A stretch of 33,636 nt of DNA. It comes from Candidatus Aerophobus profundus SCGC AAA252-L23 (lineage in GTDB: Bacteria > Aerophobota > Aerophobia > Aerophobales > Aerophobaceae). Location: contig AQRW01000164.1 of the NCBI GenBank assembly GCA_000402295.1, forward strand, positions 1 to 33,636. The letters run 5' to 3'. Shown piece by piece: positions 1 through 8,236 of the stretch (the stretch's first letter is position 1; each line of letters opens with the position of its first letter). A program made the translations under genes and the position numbers. Under the pieces are notes generated by a model. The model was not told where the DNA came from. It searched no databases and was given only the letters and a program-made list of their open reading frames with translations.

Positions 1-2
1 CC

Positions 3-320
3 CGGGGTGCGACGGTAGTGACTACTCTGCATGCTCTGGGGGACGATGTCAATAATGCTTTGGCTATAAATAAACAGGTAGTAGCTTTTAATGCGGTTGT
101 CCGGGAGACTCTGTACCGATTCTCTCAAGGGATGAAGGTCTGTGTGGAGATTGTCTTGATGGCCGCAGAGAGTGGGGCCATCAATGTGGAACGAGAAGTC
201 ATTGCTATAGCCGGGACCAGCGAGGGAGCTGATACGGCCGTAGTAATAAAACCGGCCTATGCCCGGGCTTTTCTTAGCCTGGAAATCAGGGAAATCCTGG
301 CCAAACCCAGAAAAACTTGA
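3..320 (+). CDS. Pyruvate kinase C-terminal (alpha/beta) domain-like protein, 5' truncated
   Basis: The reading frame is open from the left edge of the window, so this is the C-terminal ~105 residues of a longer protein; the internal GTG at 18 is unlikely to be the true start. The stretch EVIAIAGTSEGADTAVV followed by IKPAYARAF and a C-terminal EILAKPR resembles the small stand-alone proteins related to the pyruvate kinase C-terminal domain, found in anaerobic Firmicutes and candidate phyla. Those proteins lack the catalytic TIM barrel and their function is not established. The family call rests on recalled motif similarity. No downstream partner is visible; the next gene is on the opposite strand. 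Confidence 0.6.
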   Translation, partial: RGATVVTTLHALGDDVNNALAINKQVVAFNAVVRETLYRFSQGMKVCVEIVLMAAESGAINVEREVIAIAGTSEGADTAVVIKPAYARAFLSLEIREILAKPRKT

Positions 321-423
321 AGCTACTTTCAGTAATTTTCAGTAATTTAAGGTGTTATTCTTCTCCATTGGTTGACCAGATGTGACCATCAACTTTTGCC
401 GGAAAAGAATGGTAGAAAAGAAT

Positions 424-475
424 GGTAGTCGCAGGCTTTAGCCTGCGTTTCTTTGCCCAAGTTGAAACTTTCCAC
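424..475 (+). repeat. Family A double-hairpin repeat, degenerate copy (A1)
   Basis: This element fills part of the 206-bp gap at 321-526. It contains the perfect palindrome CGCAGGCTTTAGCCTGCG at 430-447, followed after a short spacer by a decayed second arm (CAAGTTGAAACTT, 458-470). It is preceded by a 13-bp tandem duplication, AAAAGAATGGTAG, at 403-415 and 416-428. The same core recurs at 13111-13128, 14503-14523 and 29524-29543. Confidence 0.8.
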
Positions 476-526
476 CTGTTCCGACTGAAACCTAAGTTTG
501 ACCAGAATATCCAGGAGAAAGTAGGG

Positions 527-1387
527 TTAGTGAGAGATTTCCCTCGGACTGGATAGACCGAGAATCTCTCTGGTTTCTTGGGGAGTAGCTATTTCTCTAC
601 CAAGTTCTTCAGCTATTCGGATAATCCGAGCTACCAGTTTCTCATTAGTGGCCAATTCCTTTTTAGGATAATTATAATAGATACTATCCTCAATCCCTAC
701 CCGGACATGTCCTCCCATAAGGATAGCCCCTACATTAATTTGAGTTTGAAATCGGCCTATTCCGGTAGCCGACCAAACACTACCTGGGGGAAGGGAGTCA
801 ACCAGGTAGGATAGATCTCTGATGTTGGCTGGACAAGTTCCCAGGGAGCCCAGAAGTAAGTTAAAATGCAAAGGGTCGCTGAGAATACCTCTTTGGTAGA
901 GAAACAAGGCATAGTTTATGAAGCCGGATTCAAAAATTTCCAGTTCAGGCAAAATGTTGTTCTCTCTCATTAATCTGGCCAATTTTTTAATTGTCTCTGG
1001 AGAGTTAACACTGGGATAGCGAGGGAAGTTGAGTGAGCCTACGGTGAGACTGGCCATCTCAGGTTTTAGAGATAAGACTTCACTTCTATGTTCCACCTGG
1101 GGATGGACTCGACCGCTAGTGGAAAGGCAAAGGATGACCTCGGGGCACTTATCTTTGACTCGCTCAATGATTTCTTGATAAACTTTAGCGCTGTAAGTGG
1201 GTAGACCATTTTTGTCCCGAGCATGAAGATGCAGTACACTGGCTCCCAGTTTGTAAACTTTATAGGCGTCCCGGGCAATTTCTTCCGGGGTTACCGGAAC
1301 AAACGGCGTATCTTTTTTGGTAGGGATCATTCCAGTGAGAGCTGCTTTAATGATAAGTTTATTTACCGATTTTCCCTCTAGAGGCAT
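527..1387 (-). CDS. Beta-keto acid cleavage enzyme (BKACE / Kce family, DUF849)
   Basis: This 286-residue protein belongs to the BKACE family, Zn-dependent TIM barrels that condense a beta-keto acid with acetyl-CoA and release acetoacetate plus a new CoA ester. The founding activity is 3-keto-5-aminohexanoate cleavage in lysine fermentation. The metal-binding pair is visible as VLHLHARD (His53, His55), and the late GIED provides the usual Glu ligand. Length matches the family (about 270-310). No kamA/kamD/kdd lysine-fermentation genes are nearby, so the substrate cannot be assigned; BKACE members act on many keto acids. The gene stands alone on the minus strand, and its upstream region is a family B repeat (about 1411-1504), so any promoter lies in or beyond that repeat. 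The ATG at 1387 has only a weak purine-rich RBS. Confidence 0.88.
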   Translation of the reverse strand: MPLEGKSVNKLIIKAALTGMIPTKKDTPFVPVTPEEIARDAYKVYKLGASVLHLHARDKNGLPTYSAKVYQEIIERVKDKCPEVILCLSTSGRVHPQVEHRSEVLSLKPEMASLTVGSLNFPRYPSVNSPETIKKLARLMRENNILPELEIFESGFINYALFLYQRGILSDPLHFNLLLGSLGTCPANIRDLSYLVDSLPPGSVWSATGIGRFQTQINVGAILMGGHVRVGIEDSIYYNYPKKELATNEKLVARIIRIAEELGREIATPQETREILGLSSPREISH

Positions 1388-1410
1388 ATTTTCTCTCTTG
1401 GAATCTCTGG

Positions 1411-1504
1411 GAGAGTGGTGATAAAGTGGTTTTTTTGTAGAGGTGTCATTTATGAAACTCGCTTAATAAAGGGTCCGATAAATCGAACCGCTACAATATG
1501 GGGG
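1411..1504 (+). repeat. Family B double-hairpin repeat (B1)
   Basis: The element runs GATAAAGTGG, a T-run, then TGTAGAGG at 1436. It continues with an imperfect palindrome TGTCATTTATGAAAC, a spacer with GCTTAATAAAG, a second palindrome GTCCGATAAATCGAAC, and closes with CGCTACA. It matches 27949-28084 in the opposite orientation, and its first half matches 7329-7370. Outer TGTAG and CTACA ends are inverted copies. It lies just upstream of the minus-strand BKACE gene. Confidence 0.8.
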
Positions 1505-1599
1505 TTTTTCACCCCTCTCCTAGGAAGTTAACCTTAGAATACCAGAAAAGACTAAGAATAGCAAGGGTGGATGGTTTAGGGGCTGGCCAAGGCGGGCAC

Positions 1600-1628
1600 T
1601 TGACACCTGTTATTAGGTCAATTATAAT
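1600..1628 (+). promoter_or_regulatory. Sigma-A promoter for the adenylate kinase-like gene
   Basis: TTGACA (1600-1605) and TATAAT (1623-1628) are separated by 17 bp, an exact consensus match with optimal spacing. Transcription would start near 1635, leaving a leader of about 70 nt before the ATG at 1707. The promoter lies inside a short open frame (1498-1719), which argues that frame is not a gene. Confidence 0.85.
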
Positions 1629-1706
1629 TACTGAAAGGTTGGCTTTGAGGGGAAAGTCAGGGTGTGGTTATTTAGTGTTTAGTGAAATATCAGGGGGGAA
1701 TTTAAG

Positions 1707-2678
1707 ATGTATCCTTTAAGATACTACAGATTGGTAGTGATTGGTCCACCTCAGTCAGGCAAGGGAACCTGGAGCCGAATTATCAAAGCAGTTATGGAAA
1801 AAAAGTTACTACTCGATTATCTTTCTCAAAATTTTGTCATAGATTTAATAGAAAATTTTGACCTTGAGGGAAAAGAAAATCTGGGGAAGTCTTTGCTTTC
1901 GTCTCTTAAAGCTACTGGGAAGACTAAACTTTTAAGTGGTTCAAATAATCTTGATTTGAGGGTATTTTCTACCGGTGACTTATTGAGAGAACAAATAGGA
2001 CGAGAAACCAAATTAGGAAAAGAAGCGGCCGCCTATGTTCAGAAAGGTGGACTGGTTCCGGATGATCTGGTAAATAAAGTGATTATTAGTAAATTAAGTC
2101 AACTGGGATACGAAAGATTTTTGATGGATGGTTATCCCAGAACGGTGGATCAGGCCAGGATGCTTTTTGATCACGCTCATAACTATGATACCCGGGTTCA
2201 TTTGGGAGAGAGGGGAGCTAAGAGTTCTTTAATAAGGTACCATGAAATAGATCTGGTAATATCCATAGATTGCTCGGATATAACTATATTTAAGAGAGTT
2301 GTAGGAAGGAGAACCTGTCCTCAGTGTGGGAGAGTCTACAATGTGAATATTCCTCAATCCAGGCCAAAAAGAGATGAGATCTGTGATGATGACGGGACCA
2401 AGTTAATTATTAGAGAGGACGATCGAAAAGAGACCGTGGAAAAGAGATTGAAAATCTACAAAGATAACTTTAGGGATATAGATAATTTAGTGCAAAGAAG
2501 GGAAATTCCGAGACTGTCTCTTCCCGGTGAGGGGGTAGCCAGGGAGCTACCAGAAGAATATTCTCAGATGCCGGTGAATCAAATGATGATTTATTATTTG
2601 TGCCGGATGCTTGATTTTCCGGAACCCTTATCTATTAAATTATCAAAACAGATTTATTTATCTCTTTATTCAGGGTGA
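1707..2678 (+). CDS. Adenylate kinase-like nucleotide kinase with large insertions
   Basis: At 323 residues this is about 100 longer than typical adenylate kinases (~215). Visible motifs are a Walker A loop GPPQSGKGT (13-21, replacing the usual GxPGxGKGT), the NMP-binding FSTGDLLR (87-94), GGLVPDD (114-120) and DGYPRT (141-146). A zinc LID has Cys204, Cys207, Cys226 and Asp229, the CCCD ligand set seen in many Gram-positive enzymes. Between the P-loop and FSTGD there are about 65 residues instead of about 15, and a second insertion lies after DGYPRT (about 155-178). The C-terminus is also extended. The catalytic framework looks intact, so phosphoryl transfer between NTP and NMP is likely, but substrate preference is uncertain. 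The start is set by the strong RBS GGGGGAA before ATG 1707. It precedes prs, where many bacteria have glmU. Confidence 0.75.
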   Translation: MYPLRYYRLVVIGPPQSGKGTWSRIIKAVMEKKLLLDYLSQNFVIDLIENFDLEGKENLGKSLLSSLKATGKTKLLSGSNNLDLRVFSTGDLLREQIGRETKLGKEAAAYVQKGGLVPDDLVNKVIISKLSQLGYERFLMDGYPRTVDQARMLFDHAHNYDTRVHLGERGAKSSLIRYHEIDLVISIDCSDITIFKRVVGRRTCPQCGRVYNVNIPQSRPKRDEICDDDGTKLIIREDDRKETVEKRLKIYKDNFRDIDNLVQRREIPRLSLPGEGVARELPEEYSQMPVNQMMIYYLCRMLDFPEPLSIKLSKQIYLSLYSG

Positions 2679-2820
2679 GAATCTTAAAAATACCCTATGA
2701 GACCTACCTTCAGAGATTTAAGTGATTATCTAAATTAGTTTTTTCTTTAATCCAATGAAGATAGTTTACTTGGGGAGCGGGAAGAAGAGAGGAGATTTTT
2801 CTAAAATGCTGAACTGATTA

Positions 2821-2848
2821 TTGACATTTTTTTCTTCACTTTTATAAT
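2821..2848 (+). promoter_or_regulatory. Sigma-A promoter for prs-rplY-pth-hppA
   Basis: TTGACA (2821-2826) and TATAAT (2843-2848) are spaced by 16 bp, an exact consensus. A start near 2855 gives a ~93-nt leader containing a possible weak stem (GCGGA 2883-2887 with TCCGC 2906-2910); I do not recognise a riboswitch in it. The rest of the gap from 2679 to 2820 shows nothing supportable. Confidence 0.85.
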
Positions 2849-2947
2849 ACAGAGCCAATATTAGGACTTAAGGTTAGAAGTAGCGGAGATATTTCTGAGG
2901 GACTGTCCGCAGGGGCATTGGTGACGGGATAATAAGGAGATAAGAAA

Positions 2948-3892
2948 ATGGTACTCGAGGGTGAGCTGGGAATTTTCAGTGGAACGGCTAATCCTGAATT
3001 AGCTAAAAAAATAATTGAGTATCTGGGAATTTCTTTGGGTGAAATGGAGATAAGTTCTTTCAGCGACGGCGAGACCTATGTTAAAATAAAGGAAAACGTG
3101 AGAGGGAAAGATATATTTCTTGTCCAACCTACCTGCCCTCCGGTTAATGAAAGTCTAATGGAACTTCTTATTATGCTTGATGCTTTCCGGAGAGCTTCAG
3201 CCCGTAGGATTACAGTAGTTGTTCCTTACTACGGTTATGCCAGACAGGACAGAAAAGATGAGCCCCGGGTACCCATTACAGCTAAATTAGTAGCAAATTT
3301 AATTAGTACTGCCGGAGCTGATCGGGTGTTACTTCTTGATCTGCATGTAGATCAGATTCAGGGATTTTTCGACATCAAAGTAGACCATCTTTTTAGTGCC
3401 CCGATTATTATTGACTACCTCAGAAGTAAATTGCTGGAAAATCTGGTGATTTTAGCTCCCGACGTTGGCGGAGTAAGAAGGGCCAGGGCCTATGCCAGAA
3501 GACTCAAAGTTCCTCTGGCCATTATAGATAAAAGAAGGCCGGCAGTGGATAAGGCTGAGGTACTCAGTGTAATTGGAGAGGTCAAAAATAAGGATATCTT
3601 TATTGTAGATGACATAATCGATACCGGAGGAACCCTACTGGCCGCTGTTGAAGAGTTGATTAAGGGAGGCGTCAGGAAAGTATACGCTGGTTGTACCCAT
3701 GCTGTTCTGTCGGCCGGGGTCTATGAGGAAGTTGAGAAGTCTTCTCTTGCTCAACTGATTGTCACGGACTCTATTCCATTAAGAAAAGGAGAGCCGAGCA
3801 GTAAAATTAAAGTTCTCACCGTGGCACCCCTATTGGGCGAAGCCATCAAACGGATTCATGAGAACCGCTCTGTGAGTTCTTTATTTTCCTAA
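2948..3892 (+). CDS. prs: Ribose-phosphate pyrophosphokinase (PRPP synthetase)
   Basis: Converts ribose 5-phosphate and ATP to PRPP, the precursor of purines, pyrimidines, His, Trp and NAD, in the cytosol. The 314-residue length is standard for class I enzymes. Diagnostic features are the N-terminal FSGTANPELA, the flexible-loop region YYGYARQDRKDEPR, the DLHVDQIQGFFD metal/phosphate region and the PRPP loop VDDIIDTGGT near residues 220-231. An AAGGAG RBS sits 9 bp before ATG 2948, and a perfect promoter lies upstream. The order prs-rplY-pth is widely conserved in bacteria and fits here. Confidence 0.97.
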   Translation: MVLEGELGIFSGTANPELAKKIIEYLGISLGEMEISSFSDGETYVKIKENVRGKDIFLVQPTCPPVNESLMELLIMLDAFRRASARRITVVVPYYGYARQDRKDEPRVPITAKLVANLISTAGADRVLLLDLHVDQIQGFFDIKVDHLFSAPIIIDYLRSKLLENLVILAPDVGGVRRARAYARRLKVPLAIIDKRRPAVDKAEVLSVIGEVKNKDIFIVDDIIDTGGTLLAAVEELIKGGVRKVYAGCTHAVLSAGVYEEVEKSSLAQLIVTDSIPLRKGEPSSKIKVLTVAPLLGEAIKRIHENRSVSSLFS

Positions 3893-3955
3893 AGAGGAGT
3901 ACAGGGGTGGGGTAAAAAAAGAGCTAACTTAGTTGTTTAAGGAGGAAGAAACCAA

Positions 3956-4651
3956 ATGCAGGGATCAACATTAAAAGTGGAAATAAGAGAAAAAAAAGGC
4001 AAGAGTTATACTCATAAATTGAGAAGCCAGGGGAAATTACCGGCAATTCTCTATGGAGCCCATTTGAAGAAGAATATTCTTTTGGAATTAGACCTGATTC
4101 AGGTCCGCCGATTTTTCTCGGGTTCTGCTCGGGGAGACACGGGGATAATAAAACTTGAGTTAGTAGGGCAAGAAGAGAATCGAGAAAGAGAGGTAATTAT
4201 TAAAGAGATCCAGTATAATTGGTTGAAAGAAGGGATTGAGCACATTGACTTCTACGAAGTTACTCGAGGAGAGAAAGTAAGTACTACCGTCCCACTTCAT
4301 CTGGTGGGGAAAGCTGTCGGAGCTAAAGAGGGCGGAGTCGTAGAACAATGGGTGAGAGAAATAGAGATTGAGTGTTTGCCCAAGAATATTCCTTCCCGCC
4401 TGGAAATAAAAATAGATTCTTTGGAAATAGGTGACTTCCTTCTGGTTAAAGATATAGAAATTTCTCCCGAGGTAAAAGTAATTACCAATTCTCAAGAGAG
4501 AGTTGTTTCAATCATCGCTCCTGTTAGCGAGGAAGAATTGGAAAAAGCAGAAGTAGCGGCGACACCTAAAGAAGTAGAGGTAGTGGGAAAGGAGGAGAAA
4601 ATGGAAGGGGAGGAGAGTTCAGGGGGTAAGAAAGAAGAGCAGAAAAAGTGA
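3956..4651 (+). CDS. rplY: 50S ribosomal protein L25, general stress (CTC) form
   Basis: Binds 5S rRNA in the large subunit. This is the two-domain CTC form (231 residues): an N-terminal L25 domain with RSQGKLPAILYGAH near residues 23-36, and a C-terminal TL5-like beta domain (about 105-190). The last ~45 residues form a Glu/Lys-rich low-complexity tail typical of anaerobes and thermophiles. A canonical AGGAGG RBS precedes the ATG. It lies 63 bp after prs and 3 bp before pth, as expected for one transcript. Confidence 0.95.
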   Translation: MQGSTLKVEIREKKGKSYTHKLRSQGKLPAILYGAHLKKNILLELDLIQVRRFFSGSARGDTGIIKLELVGQEENREREVIIKEIQYNWLKEGIEHIDFYEVTRGEKVSTTVPLHLVGKAVGAKEGGVVEQWVREIEIECLPKNIPSRLEIKIDSLEIGDFLLVKDIEISPEVKVITNSQERVVSIIAPVSEEELEKAEVAATPKEVEVVGKEEKMEGEESSGGKKEEQKK

Positions 4652-4654
4652 GAA

Positions 4655-5212
4655 ATGAGGTTACTCTTTGGATTAGGGAATCCGGGAAGAGAATATGGGC
4701 GAACCCGACATAATTTAGGTTTCTTAGTGATTGATAATTTAGCTTTTCAACATAAGGTTGAGTTAAGTAAACTTTGCTTCCAGGCAGTCATAGGGGAAGG
4801 GATGATTGATCGGGAAAAAATTGTCCTGGTTAAGCCCCTCACTTTTGTTAATCGTTCGGGTATCTCGCTGATTCAGATTCTTAATAGTTATGGGTTGGAT
4901 CCGGTGGATATTGTGGTGATAAGTGACGATATAAATCTTGAGCCGGGACAACTGAGGATTTCCCGAAGTGGTAGTGATGGAGGTCATAGAGGACTGAGGT
5001 CTATTATTGAATCCTTGGGAACAGAGGAATTTCCTCGTTTGAGAATTGGTGTTGGAATGCCCGGAGGAGAGAAGGAGCTGGTTGATTATGTACTGAGTGA
5101 GTTTAGAGAAAGGGAGTGGAAAATAATAGAGCAAGCCATAGAAAGAGCCATTCAGGCTTTAGGAGTTATTGTCGTGGGGGGAATAGATAAGGCGATGAGG
5201 GAATACAACTGA
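4655..5212 (+). CDS. pth: Peptidyl-tRNA hydrolase
   Basis: Recycles peptidyl-tRNAs that drop off the ribosome by cleaving the ester bond. The N-terminal GLGNPGREY, the catalytic His20 in TRHNLGF, the SDDINLEPG segment and GSDGGHRGLRSI are all family hallmarks. The position usually occupied by the MN(K/R)SG motif reads FVNRSG, a mild variation that keeps the catalytic Asn. Length (185) is normal. It is spaced 3 bp from rplY, suggesting translational coupling, with the RBS inside the L25 tail codons. Confidence 0.95.
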   Translation: MRLLFGLGNPGREYGRTRHNLGFLVIDNLAFQHKVELSKLCFQAVIGEGMIDREKIVLVKPLTFVNRSGISLIQILNSYGLDPVDIVVISDDINLEPGQLRISRSGSDGGHRGLRSIIESLGTEEFPRLRIGVGMPGGEKELVDYVLSEFREREWKIIEQAIERAIQALGVIVVGGIDKAMREYN

Positions 5213-5261
5213 GTTTGTTAAAGGAAAAGAATGGACTAAAAAGAAGGAGGAAAATAGAGCG

Positions 5262-7304
5262 ATGTTTCAGGTATTAATTTCGGCCGGGGCCGGTGTGGTG
5301 GGGTTGATTTGCGTGGGTTTTTTGATCCGAGGAGTTCTTAAAGCTTCTCCAGGTAATGAAGTAATGAGGAATATCTCTCGGACTATTCAGCAAGGAGCCC
5401 GGACTTTTCTTTATCGGGAATACAAGACGGTAGCAGTAGTAGTAGTCATCGTGGTTGCTTTTTTATCTTTGGCTCCTCTTTTTGGAAAGAATGTGGGAGT
5501 TAATTGGGCCACTGCCTTAGCTTTTGTGACTGGAGTGGTTTGCTCCGCCTTAGCGGGATGGATAGGAATGAGCGTAGCTACCAGAGCTAATAGTCGCACG
5601 ACCGAGGCCAGTCGAGCCGGTCTTAAACCAGCTTTAAAGATATCTTTTTCGGCCGGTGGTGTCACTGGATTGTGTATTGTTAGTGTAGCTTTTCTTGGAT
5701 TGGTGGCCGTTTATTTCTTTTCTCGCTGGCTCTCGCCCCTCATAATTAACGGACAGGCCGTGGGGAATCCCCTAATTGTTAATGGGTATGCCATGGGAGC
5801 TTCACTTATGGCCCTTTTTGCTCGAGCCGGAGGAGGCATTTACACCAAGGGAGCGGATATGGGAGCTGATCTGGTGGGCAAGGTAGAAGCTGGGATTCCC
5901 GAAGATGACCCTCGAAACGCTGCCGTTATCGCTGACAATGTAGGAGACAATGTGGGTGATGTTGCCGGCTTGGGTGCGGATCTCTTAGAGTCTTATGTGG
6001 AATCGATAATTGCCACTTTAGCTATTGCTTCAGGATTAGCTTTTATTTCTCTTACCTATTTACCCTTCTTTTTGGCTGGTTGGGGAATTCTCTCTTCTAT
6101 AATCGGAGTACTATGGGTTAGGTTAGCCAAAGGCAAGGATCCTCAGAAAGCTCTTAATGGAGGAATTTATCTATCGGCTATTTTGATGATTATTGGCTCT
6201 TTTTTTCTTATTACCTATCGGGGATCCGCTTACGGAGACTACCTGCGTTTGGGTCCATTCTGGGCTATCGTAGCCGGTGTTCTTGCCGGACTGATAATCG
6301 GCAAGGTCAGCGAATACTATACTTCTGGTAAGTATAGTCCGGTGAAAGAGTTGGCCCGGTCCTGTCAAAGCGGACCAGCCGTTGCCATAGTCAATGGATT
6401 ATCTCTGGGGATGCTTTCTACGGTGGTTCCGGTGGTAATAATTGCGGTAGCTACTTTGACCAGCTTTATGGTAGCTGGTATGTACGGAGTGGCGATAGCG
6501 GCTCTGGGGATGCTTTCTATTCTTGGAATTACCCTGGCGGTGGACTCTTACGGCCCGGTGGCTGATAACGCTGGTGGGATTGCCGAGATGGCCAAACTTC
6601 CCTCCAAAGTTCGCCAGATTACGGATAAACTTGATGCCGTGGGTAATACTACTGCTGCTATCGGAAAAGGATTTGCTATCGGGTCAGCCGCCTTTGCTTC
6701 TCTGGGCTTAATTACTGCCTATATGGCTGTTACGGGAATTTCTCTTTCTCTTACTGATCCAAAGTTAATCGCTGGCCTCCTTATTGGTGGGATGGTACCT
6801 TATTTGTATGGCTCACTGTTGGCTCGAGGGGTGGGGCAATTGGCCTTTGAAATTGTAACGGAGGTCAGACGGCAATTCAAGGAAATCCCGGGATTAATGA
6901 AGGGGAAGGGAAAAGCTGATTCGGCGCGTTGTGTGGATATTGCTACCAGAGGAGCTCTTCATAGTATGATGCTTCCGGGGATTTTAGCCATAGCTATTCC
7001 TGTAGCAATGGGAGTTTTCCTGGGTCCGGTAGCCCTGGGAGGTTTTCTCATGGGGGCTTTGGTGGTGGGTCTCCAGCTGGGTATCCAGACAGCCAATACT
7101 GGAGCTGCTCTTGATAATGCCAAGAAATATATCGAAGAAGGATATTTTGGAGGTAAGGGCTCTGAGGCCCATAAGGCCAGCGTAATAGGGGATACAGTTG
7201 GTGACCCTCTCAAGGATACCGTAGGTCCCTCTATTAATATATTGATTAAGCTGATGTCAGTAATTGCTTTAGTTTTGGCTCCTTTGTTTATGGTTTGGCA
7301 TTAG
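5262..7304 (+). CDS. hppA: Membrane-bound ion-translocating pyrophosphatase, K+-dependent type
   Basis: An integral membrane enzyme (680 residues, about 16 helices) that couples PPi hydrolysis to H+ and/or Na+ export, conserving energy from biosynthetic PPi. The substrate-binding loop GADLVGKVE, the DNVGDNVGDVAG acidic motif near residues 225-236 and the C-terminal GDTVGDPLKDT are intact. The diagnostic GNTTAA sequence (about 461-466) carries Ala where K+-independent enzymes have Lys, so K+-dependence is predicted from established family rules. Ion specificity (Na+ versus H+) is not decidable by eye. AAGGAGG precedes the ATG. It is 49 bp after pth and probably co-transcribed; the partner reaction of prs and nucleotide metabolism would supply PPi. 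Confidence 0.97.
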   Translation: MFQVLISAGAGVVGLICVGFLIRGVLKASPGNEVMRNISRTIQQGARTFLYREYKTVAVVVVIVVAFLSLAPLFGKNVGVNWATALAFVTGVVCSALAGWIGMSVATRANSRTTEASRAGLKPALKISFSAGGVTGLCIVSVAFLGLVAVYFFSRWLSPLIINGQAVGNPLIVNGYAMGASLMALFARAGGGIYTKGADMGADLVGKVEAGIPEDDPRNAAVIADNVGDNVGDVAGLGADLLESYVESIIATLAIASGLAFISLTYLPFFLAGWGILSSIIGVLWVRLAKGKDPQKALNGGIYLSAILMIIGSFFLITYRGSAYGDYLRLGPFWAIVAGVLAGLIIGKVSEYYTSGKYSPVKELARSCQSGPAVAIVNGLSLGMLSTVVPVVIIAVATLTSFMVAGMYGVAIAALGMLSILGITLAVDSYGPVADNAGGIAEMAKLPSKVRQITDKLDAVGNTTAAIGKGFAIGSAAFASLGLITAYMAVTGISLSLTDPKLIAGLLIGGMVPYLYGSLLARGVGQLAFEIVTEVRRQFKEIPGLMKGKGKADSARCVDIATRGALHSMMLPGILAIAIPVAMGVFLGPVALGGFLMGALVVGLQLGIQTANTGAALDNAKKYIEEGYFGGKGSEAHKASVIGDTVGDPLKDTVGPSINILIKLMSVIALVLAPLFMVWH

Positions 7305-7328
7305 GGAGAGTTGATTGTTGTTCCGTTA

Positions 7329-7371
7329 GGAGAGTGGTGATAAAGTGGTTTTTTGTAGAGGTTTCATTTGA
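7329..7371 (+). repeat. Family B repeat, truncated copy (B2)
   Basis: This repeats the first ~42 bp of B1 almost exactly (GAGAGTGGTGATAAAGTGG, a T-run, TGTAGAGG, TTTCATTT) and stops abruptly before the palindrome is completed. It occupies most of the short gap between hppA and the MEMO gene, so it may supply part of that gene's leader. Confidence 0.75.
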
Positions 7372-7386
7372 GAGAAGGGAGGGATA

Positions 7387-8235
7387 ATGATAAGAAAGGC
7401 CAGAGTGGCCGGCACTTTTTATCAAGGTACCAGGAACGAGCTGCAGAGGCAGATTGAGGATTGTTATACTCACAGGTTAGGTCCGGGAAGTGTACCTGAA
7501 CTTTCCCAAATTAGAGAAGGCAATATCCTGGGAATAATCAGTCCTCACGCAGGTTATATGTATTCGGGTCCTATAGCAGCCTGGAGTTTCCGAGAATTGG
7601 TTCAATCTCAGATTCCTGATACCGTAGTTATTCTCGGTCCCAATCATCGGGGTTTTGGCTCACCGATAGCCTTAATGGGAGAAGGAGAGTGGGAAACACC
7701 CTTAGGGCGTATCTCCATTAACGAGGAACTATCCAGTAAGCTAATAAGAGATTCAACTGGTCTTGTTGAACTAAATACTGAGGCTCATGAATGGGAACAT
7801 TCTCTGGAGGTTCAACTACCCTTTCTTCAATATAGTTATGGAAACAATTTTCGTATTGTTCCTATTTGTATGATGGACCAGTCTGAATCAGTTAGTTCGC
7901 GCCTGGGCGAAATTTTGTACTCTCTAATTGAGGGAGAAAATATAGTAGTTATAGCCAGTAGTGATCTTACCCACTATCAACCTCACCAGGTAGCTGAGAA
8001 AGAAGATAAATTAATCTTAAAAGCTATCCTTTCTCTTGATTATAGAGAATTAGGCAAAATTATTCACAGGGGTAATTTCTCCATGTGTGGACCCGGTCCG
8101 GTAATGACCTTAATGAGTGTGGTCACTCATCTGGGAGCAAAAAAAATTAAACTTCTCCAATATGCTACTTCCGGAGATATCACCGGGGATTACCAGGCAG
8201 TAGTTGGTTATGCCTCTCTTTTGATTGAGAAATAA
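7387..8235 (+). CDS. amrB: AmmeMemoRadiSam system protein B (MEMO1 family)
   Basis: A cytosolic protein with a fold related to class III extradiol dioxygenases. Its role in bacteria is not established; the family co-occurs with an AMMECR1 protein (AmrA) and a radical SAM protein (AmrS). Putative metal-site and family motifs are present: SPHAGYMYSG (His54), GPNHRGFG, EHSLEVQLPFLQY and SSDLTHY. Length (282) fits. The start at ATG 7387 has GAGAAGGGAGG just upstream. Neither AMMECR1 nor radical SAM genes are in this window, so it is a detached member here. It is convergent with the next gene, with one base between stop codons. Confidence 0.92.
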   Translation: MIRKARVAGTFYQGTRNELQRQIEDCYTHRLGPGSVPELSQIREGNILGIISPHAGYMYSGPIAAWSFRELVQSQIPDTVVILGPNHRGFGSPIALMGEGEWETPLGRISINEELSSKLIRDSTGLVELNTEAHEWEHSLEVQLPFLQYSYGNNFRIVPICMMDQSESVSSRLGEILYSLIEGENIVVIASSDLTHYQPHQVAEKEDKLILKAILSLDYRELGKIIHRGNFSMCGPGPVMTLMSVVTHLGAKKIKLLQYATSGDITGDYQAVVGYASLLIEK

Positions 8236-8236
8236 A

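Noticed and set aside
1498..1719. 73-residue plus-strand open frame before the adenylate kinase-like gene
   Set aside because: It overlaps the family B repeat end and a perfect promoter at 1600-1628, has no RBS and no recognisable protein features.
2855..2947. Possible riboswitch in the prs leader
   Set aside because: Only a weak 5-bp stem is present; I could not match a PRPP, guanidine or purine riboswitch core.
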